A DNA stretch of 64,000 bases, taken from NCBI GenBank assembly GCA_019155205.2, contig JAHNZQ020000308.1, forward strand, positions 2,473,998 to 2,537,997. Direction: 5' to 3'. The DNA is from Gracilaria vermiculophylla (Eukaryota > Rhodophyta > Florideophyceae > Gracilariales > Gracilariaceae). The notes under the pieces were generated by a model that saw nothing but the letters and a program-made list of their open reading frames with translations, was not told the origin of the DNA and made no database searches. Shown piece by piece: positions 56,005 through 64,000 of this stretch. Position 1 is the stretch's first letter. Each line of letters starts with the position of its first letter. The position numbers and the translations under genes are program-made.

Positions 56005-57121
56005 ATGAGGTGTATATGCTGGATAGTCGCACTCGCGACCTTGCTCTATTTTCGAAGCGCTGAAAGCACCAAAGAAAAGCGGGTGGTCGGTGGGCGTGCT
56101 GCCTCTTCTGTTTTTGTCCGCCACTTAGCGTACATCCAAATCATAACGCTTGACAACTTTTACTACTCATGCACCGGAACTATTATTGGAAAACGATGGG
56201 TTTTAACCGCAGCTCATTGCGTGGATGTGTATGGAACTCGGAGTGATGCCGACAAGACCAAGTCGTTCGTGTATATAGGGTCCAACAAAACTATTCCGGA
56301 CGAATCTGCCCGCAAATATTACTTGGACGATATCTATCTCCACAAGAAGTTTCAAGCTGAAGTGAATGACTTTCGAAACGATGTTGCGCTGCTTGAGCTT
56401 GAAGAACCAATAGCGGAGGACGACTACTATCCTGTCAATATCGGAACGGCTCCCTTGAACGGCAGCGTGGTAGTCGCTGTTGGATATGGGTCTCTGGATG
56501 AGTTTGGTACACCAGCCATAAAAGCGATGCAGACTCGCGTGGTTACGCAATCCTTCAATTCATGTTTTGAACGTGAAACGTGGAGTATTCAGGAAGTTCT
56601 CGACGAAAACGTACAAGTTTGTGCCACCTCAATCGGATTTCCACGGAGAGGTGTGACAGATACGTGCTGTACGTAAACCCAGAATTCAAAAACGAGTGCG
56701 GACGGAATGCGGCGTGGAACTGACTGTACCTGAACGTCTCGTTTTCTTTTTCCTGCAAAACTGTTTATCAACGTTGATCAATGGATGATTAGATGGCGAC
56801 AGTGGAGGACCACTATTCTACGAGAACAAAAACAAAACGTTGATCCAGTTTGCTAGCACAAGTTTCTCAACTGGTGGATGCGCGGAAGTTGGTGGGGTTG
56901 CATGGTATGCCCGATTATCAAGGTATGAGACAGGGATTGCAAAAGTTCTGGCCGGACGGCGTGACAGCGACTTCCACAAACTGAATGTCAGTGCAACGCA
57001 GCAATCAGGTGATGTACAAGAACGACGAACACGCCCTCAAGATCATAGCAGGGTAGGAGGGAAGCAGACTGGGAGCGAGACATACACCCCTGAAAAACCA
57101 GGAGACAAACGAAGGCGGTAG
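56005..57121 (+). CDS. Secreted trypsin-type serine protease (S1A), paralogue 2, two exons
   Basis: Exons 56005-56668 and 56793-57121, 330 aa. Unspliced, the frame would end at 56676, before the active-site Ser; splicing restores it. The signal peptide is MRCICWIVALATLLYFRSA and activation occurs at KRVVGG. The triad is His71 (TAAHC), Asp126 (FRNDVAL) and Ser225 (GDSGGP, encoded in exon 2). Asp219 predicts Arg/Lys specificity. The junction falls in the codon between Cys and the Gly of GDSGGP (phase 1). After the protease fold an extra 60 or so hydrophilic residues end in KPGDKRRR, absent from paralogue 1. ATG 56005 is preferred to the in-frame GTG at 56002. Confidence 0.88.
56669..56792 (+). 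other. Intron of the second trypsin-type gene
   Basis: 124 nt, GTACGT..TTAG, with a pyrimidine-rich run (TTTTCTTTTTCC) near 56740. Removing it joins TGCT to AT, giving Cys-Tyr-Gly-Asp-Ser. Confidence 0.88.
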
Positions 57122-57822
57122 GGCTGTGGTACTGCTGCAGTGTTGAAGTGATTGTGGTTTGAGGGCGAAACAGTATAGTGTTGTGAAAATCACTGTGAGA
57201 ATATCTCAATCTGAACTCAGCTATCAGGGGTCTTGATCCGCAAATCCGTCGTCGGGCTATTGGGCAGCGACTGATTGTGCTTTGAACTGATGGCCAATGT
57301 CCATTTGCTTCGCAACTTCCACGAAAACACTGAGCAGGTTGTTTGCATGAGCGTGCGCAGTTCAGCTCAACTGAATCTCTGCGTCCTGTCTACTAAGGGT
57401 ACACGCTTGAAGCGTTTGATACGATTTATTATGGATGGTTGTACCGACAGTGTATTTTTGCTGGCGATAGTGAAAGAAGCGTGAAAATTTGGGACGCGTT
57501 AGACCACGATAAATCCTGATAAAGGTTTCTTACTTACATGATTAGAAAGATCGGTAGATCCAATTGCTGCCATGGACCGCTCTTTTACAGTGGCTCAAGT
57601 GTCTGGCTCAGAAGCAGAACACTGCCCCAAAGACGAGCTATAGAATGTTGAACTTTCATTCGACCTAAAGAAAAAAGCGTTCATCGAATGACAAGCCAAC
57701 GAATGAACCATCTCTCTGATACTGTTCAAAGAATTTCCAACAACCATATCTTGCTGAAACATGAGATGTACATCTACACTGTACAGACTTGATTCTATTT
57801 GGCATACAAGACCCATCCAAGA
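57122..57822. other. Intergenic region
   Basis: No gene recognised on either strand. Confidence 0.5.
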
Positions 57823-58221
57823 CTAAGAAGTGGGCGAGCTCTTTCGTCTCCACCATATACAGAATAAGATTAACAGTGTGAACGCAACAGCCAAAACGAG
57901 ACCAATAATTGTGAGCAATGACATGTCACTTCTTCCGTTGTTTGCCTGTCCTCCATTGTTACTGGAGCCACTGCCTCCAAAGACAGGGCCCTTTCCGCTG
58001 CCCTTGCCACCACCACCGCCCTTACCGCCACCACCGCCCTTACCGCCACCACCGCCCTTACCGCCACTGCTTCCGCCCTTCCTTTCTTTTGGCTGACTCG
58101 GAAAAGCTGAAAAGGTTATCTCAGTGGGTTTTTTCTCATTGTCTACTGTTGTGCCACCAGCTGCAGCACAGCTGAGGACAACACATACCATTAACACCGC
58201 AAGCATCTTCGAAACTCCCAT
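57823..58221 (-). CDS. Gly/Lys-repeat type I membrane protein, function unknown
   Basis: 132 aa. The signal peptide is MGVSKMLAVLMVCVVLSCAAA. A short polar stretch follows, then a Gly-rich repeat of KGGGGG units at about residues 54-73 flanked by GSGKG and GGSGSSNNGG. One membrane helix lies at about 101-123 (LLTIIGLVLAVAFTLLILFC), followed by a WWRRK stop-transfer and a short Ser/Thr tail. Topology would be repeat outside, tail in the cytosol. Extracellular glycine-rich segments suggest a wall or matrix link, which is inference. No family recognised. Confidence 0.7.
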   Translation of the reverse strand: MGVSKMLAVLMVCVVLSCAAAGGTTVDNEKKPTEITFSAFPSQPKERKGGSSGGKGGGGGKGGGGGKGGGGGKGSGKGPVFGGSGSSNNGGQANNGRSDMSLLTIIGLVLAVAFTLLILFCIWWRRKSSPTS

Positions 58222-58917
58222 AATGATACTGTAACGGTTCTTGTTGTTTTTGAATGCGACGTAGACAGCCGAGACCTTGCACGTGCATATGTGTGAAACT
58301 AATCACTGTTGGGTCGCTTGTTAAATTCACATGCCCCACGAGAGCAACCGTCCATGGATATCAAGGGTACCCACTTAATGTGTTCAGTCTGCAACGTAAT
58401 CAGCGATTGAGTCACAATCGCTAATTCAGCCATGGGAATGGTCCAGAATAAGGACAAGAAATTGCACACACGTTCCTGGTTGAACATGAAGCGGTTTCGG
58501 CATGTACTTGTGGAGTCCGCAGTATGTATTTAAAAGAGACGTTGGAGGTCAAATCCGTCAGCATACAGGTGACCAGCATGAACACTTTCGCCCCAATGTC
58601 GCTCTACCTTATTTCACAGCCCCTCTCATGCCACACTTGAAAGCAAACAAGAATAGCAGACGACGAGAGCCTTTGCTCTGCCAGGCGCACGACTGTTTTC
58701 TGGACAATTCTCGACGGAAACTTAATGTGAGGGATTATTTTTGAAATGGGTTTTGTGGGCCGAAACCGCTAGATCACCAGGCAAACAAATATTTGGCGAA
58801 CAGCGACAGCATAAACTGATTATTTTTTACAAAACGTTTCAGCATTAACGAGCGTCTGCTGGCTGCTGTGTGAATAATAGTGCAAGCGTTTGCTTCGTTT
58901 GAGGCGCTTTTTTGCTA
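58222..58917. other. Intergenic region
   Basis: No gene recognised. The right edge (TTTTTTGCTAG at 58907-58917) looks like a 3' splice site for the frame that follows. Confidence 0.45.
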
Positions 58918-59124
58918 GCAGAGTACCGCAAGGTGCGGTGGAATATCGAGGGGGCGACGCCAGCACAAAAAGAGCCTGTGCGGTTTATCCAGGGCATTCT
59001 TCGATGCGTGGAATTCGAGGCTTGTAGAAGGGTTGACGTTCCAGAGATGGAGCCTCGGCAGGTCCTTTCTTTGCTCCAATCTGAAGTGGTCAAGTCCATA
59101 TTTGGGAAACGTGGCGCACTTTAA
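58918..59124 (+). other. Possible orphan terminal exon
   Basis: A frame of 68 codons preceded by TTTTTTGCTAG, a plausible acceptor, and ending in TAA. The peptide looks ordinary (KVRWNIEGATPAQKEPVRF, then PRQVLSLLQSEVVKSIFGKR). I find no upstream exon in the preceding kilobase, so it may be a fragment of a lost or retro-copied gene. Family unknown. Confidence 0.3.
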
Positions 59125-59975
59125 TTGGCCCTAGTTGGGCAAGAGGCTAACTGGCGATTTCCGAGTCGGTATCACTAGTTTGTGAAAGGTACACTTCACC
59201 ACTTGCAGTTCGAGCACACAAATTACTGGCGCCAAAAACATTTAGATTGCTACTCTGCAACGGTCTAAAGTAAGCAAATAGCTAGATAAAATACACTGAA
59301 GCACCATTAGAATGAATGTAACGTAACAATCATCCATAATTTACATCTCGCTTTTTGTATTCCACACTCGCAAAAGCTAATTCTGTCTATTTATTGATGA
59401 GGCGGAATTTAAAATGTTGAATTTAAGTGTTGTTATTGTTTTATCTCCTTCGTTTAGTGCCCAGAACTGCTCATGATTGTTTTCTGCCTGTGGCAAACAC
59501 AGCTTGCAGCACTCCTTTATTCTGCGCACTCACTCTACAGTGCACCACGCTCCTCGCTGCCACCTCGCAGCTGGTGCGCAAACCCCTCAGTCCCCAAATA
59601 AAATCCGACAGGACCTCCGGCCTCGCTGCCAGGTCCGAGAGAGAGGAGAGTCTGGTCTTCACTTGTCCCTTCTCGTGTGCCTCCGGCGATCGCCCCGCGC
59701 TACTACACGCATCGCACGATACTCTGTGCCACAAGCACTCCTACGCATTTACTATGCAACATTCTCGCTTGCTATGTCTGAATACGCCCAACTGCCCACG
59801 CTCTTTTGAGATACAACGTGCGATTCGTCACTTTAATGCGCATAGTGTAATTTCTGTTCCACTGCTGCTCATATGCGTGGTGTACGTGGGATACACGGCA
59901 GAGGGGAATGAAATTATTCCCAGTTCTTTCAGTGCTGTAGACAAAAGACTGGTGAACATGAAGAACAGTTATTTC
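59125..59975. other. Intergenic region
   Basis: The frame 59427-60026 runs into the Harbinger-type element and has no domain; I do not support it as a gene. Confidence 0.45.
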
Positions 59976-59978
59976 TTA

Positions 59979-60536
59979 GAGCATCTCCACCAACACAGTA
60001 GCAAACGAGTAAATTATCAAATTTGATCAAATTTGATGATTTGCTCATTTGCCCACAGGTTTGATTTCCCCACCAGACCAAAAAAGGGCCAAATATTATA
60101 ACACNNNNNNNNNNNNNNNNNNNNNNNNNNNNNNNNNNNNNNNNNNNNNNNNNNNNNNNNNNNNNNNNNNNNNNNNNNNNNNNNNNNNNNNNNNNNNNNN
60201 NNNNCTCCACAATACAAACCCATGAAAAACACTCCTAGACCCTTTCGTATACCATTCTTCTGGCGGCTACACACCCATCCCTTTCTCCCGGATCGAATAT
60301 GGCAACTGTGATTGACATCGAGACCCCAATAGAGGCCACAGCAACTACACCCAAAACCAAGAAACAGAAGGCTCCACGCGGATCTGGCTACTGTAGTTGG
60401 AGACTGCCGGTGGGAAATGTCATCTGTTTAGCAAATGAGCTAAATTTAAAATATAGCCCAGCCAATAATTGTTGTACAACTGTGCAACTATTTTGCTAAT
60501 TTGCTGATTTGCTTCAGACGTTGGTGGAGATGCTCT
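59979..60536 (+). mobile_element. Non-autonomous PIF/Harbinger (Tourist-like) element with ORF1 remnant
   Basis: Perfect 16-bp terminal inverted repeats (GAGCATCTCCACCAAC) flanked by TTA at 59976-59978 and 60537-60539. At 60299-60400 a short frame starts MATVIDIETP and contains TPKTKKQKAPRGSG, matching the beginning of the Harbinger ORF1 at 23948 (TPKKTRARGSS). It is therefore an internally deleted relative of the element at 23644-27299. A 100-N gap (about 60105-60204) leaves its true length open. A/T-rich words repeat near both ends (AATTTGATCAAATTTGATGA). Confidence 0.88.
60105..60204. other. Assembly gap (100 N)
   Basis: Run of about 100 N inside the non-autonomous element, probably a placeholder. 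Confidence 0.95.
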
Positions 60537-60539
60537 TAC

Positions 60540-61883
60540 GGATTGTATTTATTCATGTCTGTTGTGTGCATATCTCAAGGGCTGTAGGAACTTTTCTTGG
60601 CAGGACTGATGTAACACAGTACCTCGCAAACCGACAGACGAGGACAGAGAACCGATCGACACTCTGTTCCAACTGATGTGCTATTGCGAACTTTGGTGAT
60701 GATAACTTTGCAACCAACACACATTTGGTTGGCCCGACATAAATGCAACAAAATGCTGCCGTAGTCACGAATGCAGCAAGACATGAATCGCAGTCGATGG
60801 TTTTGCGATCGATAAGCAATGAGAAGATTTCCATGTCGATTGCATGAGCACCTCTGAGATTGCAATTAGATGAGCAGCACAAAACCCCCTCACCCATGTT
60901 CAAACTGCTCTGACGAGTTGATGGGACACCAGAAATCCCATCATAAACATAAATTATTACTACCAGTCTGACAGGTTGAGCGGTTGCCATCTACAGCTGG
61001 CGGACGCACAAACTTACGCGAACTACGCGGCAAATGATCAAAGCTATTATGTTCTTGAGCGGTAGCTAACCGTTTTTACGATGTTAGTATAGTTCACAAA
61101 GCGCTTAGATTGATCAAAAATGAATAGGTACAGGTTTCCGGATATAATGAGACCTTGAGTGATGCCAGATTGAGACTGGCTCGGGTGTTGGCTAATAGGC
61201 GGCAGCGTCATGTCGATTAGTCGTTTGACGTGGGCGCGATTGGTAAAAGGCTCACCGGGCGAGCGATGAGCGTTTTGGAAGGTGACTCCATGTTTTTCAT
61301 GGCTACTAAGGGGGGAAATGTCGCAGAGACCCGCGCGCCAGGGAATGCTGTTCAGAACGCGATGCGCTACGCATAGCGTGCCGGCAGGAAGGAAGGCAGG
61401 GCGCGCCATTTTGCGTGGGGAGCGATGCGCGCCCAGCCAATGCGTGGTGGGCGAGGGCGCGCAGAAATTCGATTGCACAGGTGATGCGACTGTAAGCGCC
61501 CCACGCACGATTCCATGCGCCACGGCCAACCAGCGCCGACGGCATGTGCTTCAGACCGATCTGTGCACTGATTCGATCGATTCGGGCAAGGCAACACAGC
61601 TCCTCGCGCGCGACGCGCGTGACGCGCGTGCCGCGCGTGCCGCGCGTGCCGCGTGGCCACGCGGCGTGGTGGGCCGCGCGTCCACGACGGCTAGCTGGAG
61701 CGCGCCGCGCCACAATCTGCCAGGCGCAATATCTCAGCGCGGTGGGCGGAAGGCGGCGCGCCGTGCAGGTGACATCCAGCGCCCGCGTCACTGGCTCCAG
61801 CGCCATTAGAGCGGCAGCGCCCATGGCGTGCGCTCGCGCTTCCGCCGCCGCACAACCGCCGCCCAGCCTCCACCTTCGCCGCC
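60540..61883. other. Intergenic region, becoming GC-rich toward the NDH-2 gene
   Basis: Minus frames at 60990-60553 and 61529-61047 show no domain. From about 61300 the sequence is GC-rich and frames open on both strands by composition. Presumed promoter of the gene at 61884. Confidence 0.45.
61612..61656 (+). repeat. 9-bp tandem repeat, five copies
   Basis: GACGCGCGT twice, GCCGCGCGT twice, then GCCGCGTGG. About 230 bp upstream of the NDH-2 start. Confidence 0.8.
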
Positions 61884-63732
61884 ATGAGCGGCACCCTCTG
61901 CGCCTTCCTGTCGCCGCAGCCGCTGCGCTGCCGCCGTCGCGCCGCCGCCCCCCCCGCGCGCTGCGCCCCGCGCGCCACCGCCAAGCCGCCGGTCGAGCCG
62001 CCGCCGGCCCCGCAGCCCCCCGCGCAAAGGGTGCGCGCCCCCCTCCCCCGGCGCCCAGGCAATCTGCAGGTCGTGCTCGACCGCCTGTCAGACACCCTGG
62101 TCGATGCCAGAATTCACTATGGCCGCCTGTTTTCCAGAAACTCCAAACAGCCCCCGCCAAAGGGGCCCCGCGTCGTCGTCCTCGGCACTGGCTGGGCGGC
62201 CCACTCCTTCGTCAAGGTTGTGGATGACACCCAATTGCGGAGCGTCACCGTCGTGTCGCCCAGAAACTTCTTCTTCTTCACCCCCCTGCTGACCGCCACC
62301 GCCGTGGGCACTGTCGAGTTCCGTTCCATCGTGGAGCCCATTCGGAAGGCCAACCCGTACGTCGACTTCTTTGAGGCGTACGCTGTCGACGTCGATGTGG
62401 AGAAACAGCTCGTCAAATGCGTGCAGGGGCAGAGGGAAGGCAAGCCTTCTGCGAACGCTGTCTGTTTCGATGTGGCGTATGATGTGCTTGTGGTCGCCGT
62501 GGGGGAGACCACGACGACGTTTGGGGTGGAGGGCGCCAGAAAGTACGGGTACTTTCTCAAGGAGATCTCAGACGCGAGGCGCCTGCGAAACAAGATTCTG
62601 GACTCGCTGGAGAAGGCGGCGTTGCCCACGTGGACCGAGCAGCAGCGCAGACAGTTGCTGCACATCGTCGTGGTCGGAGGCGGTCCCACCGGCTGCGAGT
62701 TTGCCGGCGAGCTTTCCGACTTTGTGCAAAAGGACCTCGCGCCGCGCTATGGAAAGGAGTTGGTGTCTTGCATCCGCGTGTCCCTGCTGCAGTCCGGCAA
62801 GTCGCTGCTGACGCAATTTGAAAGCTCGCTGCAGGAAACGGCGTTGAAATCGTTCACGGGGCGGGTGGATGTGCAGTTTGGCGCGAGGGTGATGGACGTG
62901 ACGGAAGATGAGCTGGTGCTGCAGGATGGGAGCAGAATTCAGTACGGGTTGTTGGTGTGGGCGGCTGGCAACGGCACCAGGCCCATTGTGGACAAACTGA
63001 TGTGCAAGTTGGATCAAGGTGCTGATTTGGATAAGGTGGCGCGAAGGAAGAAGCTGCCTGTGGATGGGTGGTTGCGCGTGATTGGGCTGAGGAATGTGTT
63101 TGCCATGGGTGACTGTGCGCAGCTGGTGGACGGTGCGTTGCCGAGCACCGCGCAGGTTGCTGGCCAACAGGGTGCGTTTCTTGCAAGTAAGTGTTCTGCT
63201 TTTGTAGGCTTTTGTGTGAATGAGGCGTTGGGGTTTGTTTTTGGATGCTAACAAGGTGTCATTGTGTACGGCGCTGGTGCGTGTTGTTGTTGCTCGACAG
63301 GGTTGCTTTCGAAAGCTGAGCCGAACAGTTTTGAAAACGAGGAGTACCTACCCGTGCTTCGGGACTCGGGCGGAAAGGCTATGAGGCCGTTCAGCTTTCT
63401 GTCGCTGGGTATCATGGCGTACCTTGGCAACGATCGAGCCGGTATGTATGCGTATGATGAGCTCACCGTGTGGCACGGCACTCTCAACTCGGGACAGCGC
63501 TGGGCATGATTACTGACGGTTGTTTTGCGACACGTTGTATGATGAATGGAACGATGCAGTTGTTCAGGTGGAGGCCACACCGAGCAAGAATGTGAAAATT
63601 GGCGGTCGAATTGCGTACGTGTTGTGGCGCAGCGTGTACGCCGTGAAGCAGGTGGACATTCGCAACCGCGTGCTGGTGCTGTTTGATTACTTCAAGAGCC
63701 GCGTGTACGGGCGTGATGTGTCACAGTTTTGA
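61884..63732 (+). CDS. Type II NAD(P)H:quinone oxidoreductase (NDH-2), three exons
   Basis: Exons 61884-63186, 63301-63441 and 63560-63732 give 538 aa. The ATG has a good context (GCCGCCATGA). Residues 1-60 are Arg/Ala/Pro-rich, an organelle-targeting peptide. The FAD-binding motif is VVVLGTGWAA (about 97-106). Family motifs are FFFTPLLTATAVGTVEFRSI (about 130-149), the NADH-binding VVVGGGPTGCEFAGEL (about 262-277), VWAAGNGTRP, NVFAMGDCAQ, and PSTAQVAGQQGAFLARLLSK across intron 1. The C-terminal membrane-binding part reads AYVLWRSVYAVKQVDIRNRV and VYGRDVSQF. It passes electrons from NAD(P)H to quinone without pumping protons, in mitochondria or plastids; which one is not settled here. No EF-hand insert is seen. 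Confidence 0.93.
63187..63300 (+). other. Intron 1 of NDH-2
   Basis: 114 nt, GTAAGT..ACAG, with TGCTAAC at 63246-63252, a branch-point-like site close to the fungal consensus. Splicing gives GAFLARLLSK. Confidence 0.88.
63442..63559 (+). other. Intron 2 of NDH-2
   Basis: 118 nt, GTATGT..GCAG, with TTACTGAC as candidate branch point near 63509. Splicing joins LGNDRA to VVQVEATP. Confidence 0.85.
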
Positions 63733-64000
63733 GCGCCTGTCGTCGGTGGGCGCCCGACGCACTGTGCGAAGACGTGTCATGCGCACACAGTCGTGCGCCA
63801 CCGACCCTTTGGACGGTCGCCAGCGTTGCTGAGGGGTGCCTTTTTTTTCGCGCGTGCTCATGGCGTAAACGATTGCTTTGATGCTCCCACAAGCGTGCGG
63901 CCGAACGGGTGCGCGACGCGCGCCGTTCCTTGCGCGGCGACGCCCACGGAGCTGTGGCGAACGTTCACTCCGAAGCGCGCGCCGTTCGGTCGGCGGCAGC
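63733..64000. other. Right edge, GC-rich and noncoding as far as visible
   Basis: Presumed 3' region of NDH-2. No gene or repeat supported. Confidence 0.5.

Noticed and set aside
59427..60026. 199-codon plus frame
   Set aside because: No domain, and it runs into the end of the Harbinger-type element.
60553..60990. 145-codon minus frame beside the Harbinger-type element
   Set aside because: No domain or targeting signal; compositionally ordinary; could not be supported.
61306..62160. 284-codon minus frame opposite the start of NDH-2
   Set aside because: The plus strand has clear NDH-2 motifs; the minus frame is low-complexity and GC-driven.
62568..63254. 228-codon minus frame opposite NDH-2
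   Set aside because: Antisense shadow of a well-supported gene; no domain.

Overview
The window is nuclear DNA of a eukaryote. It has LTR retrotransposons, a PIF/Harbinger DNA transposon, spliceosomal introns (GT..AG, one with a TGCTAAC branch-point-like site), A20/AN1, F-box and trypsin-fold genes, and two runs of 100 N that look like scaffold gaps. One protein carries what looks like a bipartite plastid/thylakoid-lumen targeting signal, which suggests a photosynthetic host. Most genes are single-exon, and only two of the confident genes show introns, each short (114-124 nt). Compact intron-poor genes beside large nested transposon blocks would suit a red alga (florideophyte type). That assignment is inference; no marker gene in the window proves it.

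Left 27 kb: a nest of transposons. The outermost unit (about 2146-27357, minus strand) is a decayed Ty3/gypsy chromovirus. A second copy of the same family (2956-13463, plus strand) sits inside it, with two 555-bp TG..CA LTRs and a perfect 5-bp target duplication (ATGCG). The two copies face opposite ways, so the region reads as an imperfect palindrome of about 20 kb. Each has gag, protease, RT, RNase H, integrase, a chromodomain and, on the opposite strand after pol, a third long frame (about 683 codons) of unknown function that keeps its frame, sequence and stop codon in both copies. The outer copy also carries a 538-bp apparent solo LTR (20362-20899, duplication GGCTG). Its 5' LTR is split by a PIF/Harbinger element (23644-27299, duplication TTA), which itself contains a small LTR element with 195-bp LTRs (26371-27234, duplication GCATT).

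Right 36 kb: host genes, mostly single-exon. In order: a 1312-aa WD40-like protein; a proline-rich protein; a probable lumenal alpha/beta-hydrolase-fold protein lacking the serine nucleophile; an A20/AN1 zinc-finger protein; an F-box/LRR protein; two related small two-helix membrane proteins with an amber-interrupted ORF between them; an unknown basic protein; an EgtB-like sulfoxide synthase; two secreted trypsin-type proteases; a Gly/Lys-rich type I membrane protein; a non-autonomous Harbinger element (59979-60536); and a three-exon type II NAD(P)H dehydrogenase. GC-rich, low-complexity islands lie around 37.7-40.2 kb and 61.3-62.1 kb and produce many false ORFs on both strands.

The most promising undescribed item is the conserved antisense gene of the chromovirus family. 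All similarity calls were made by eye, without database searches.
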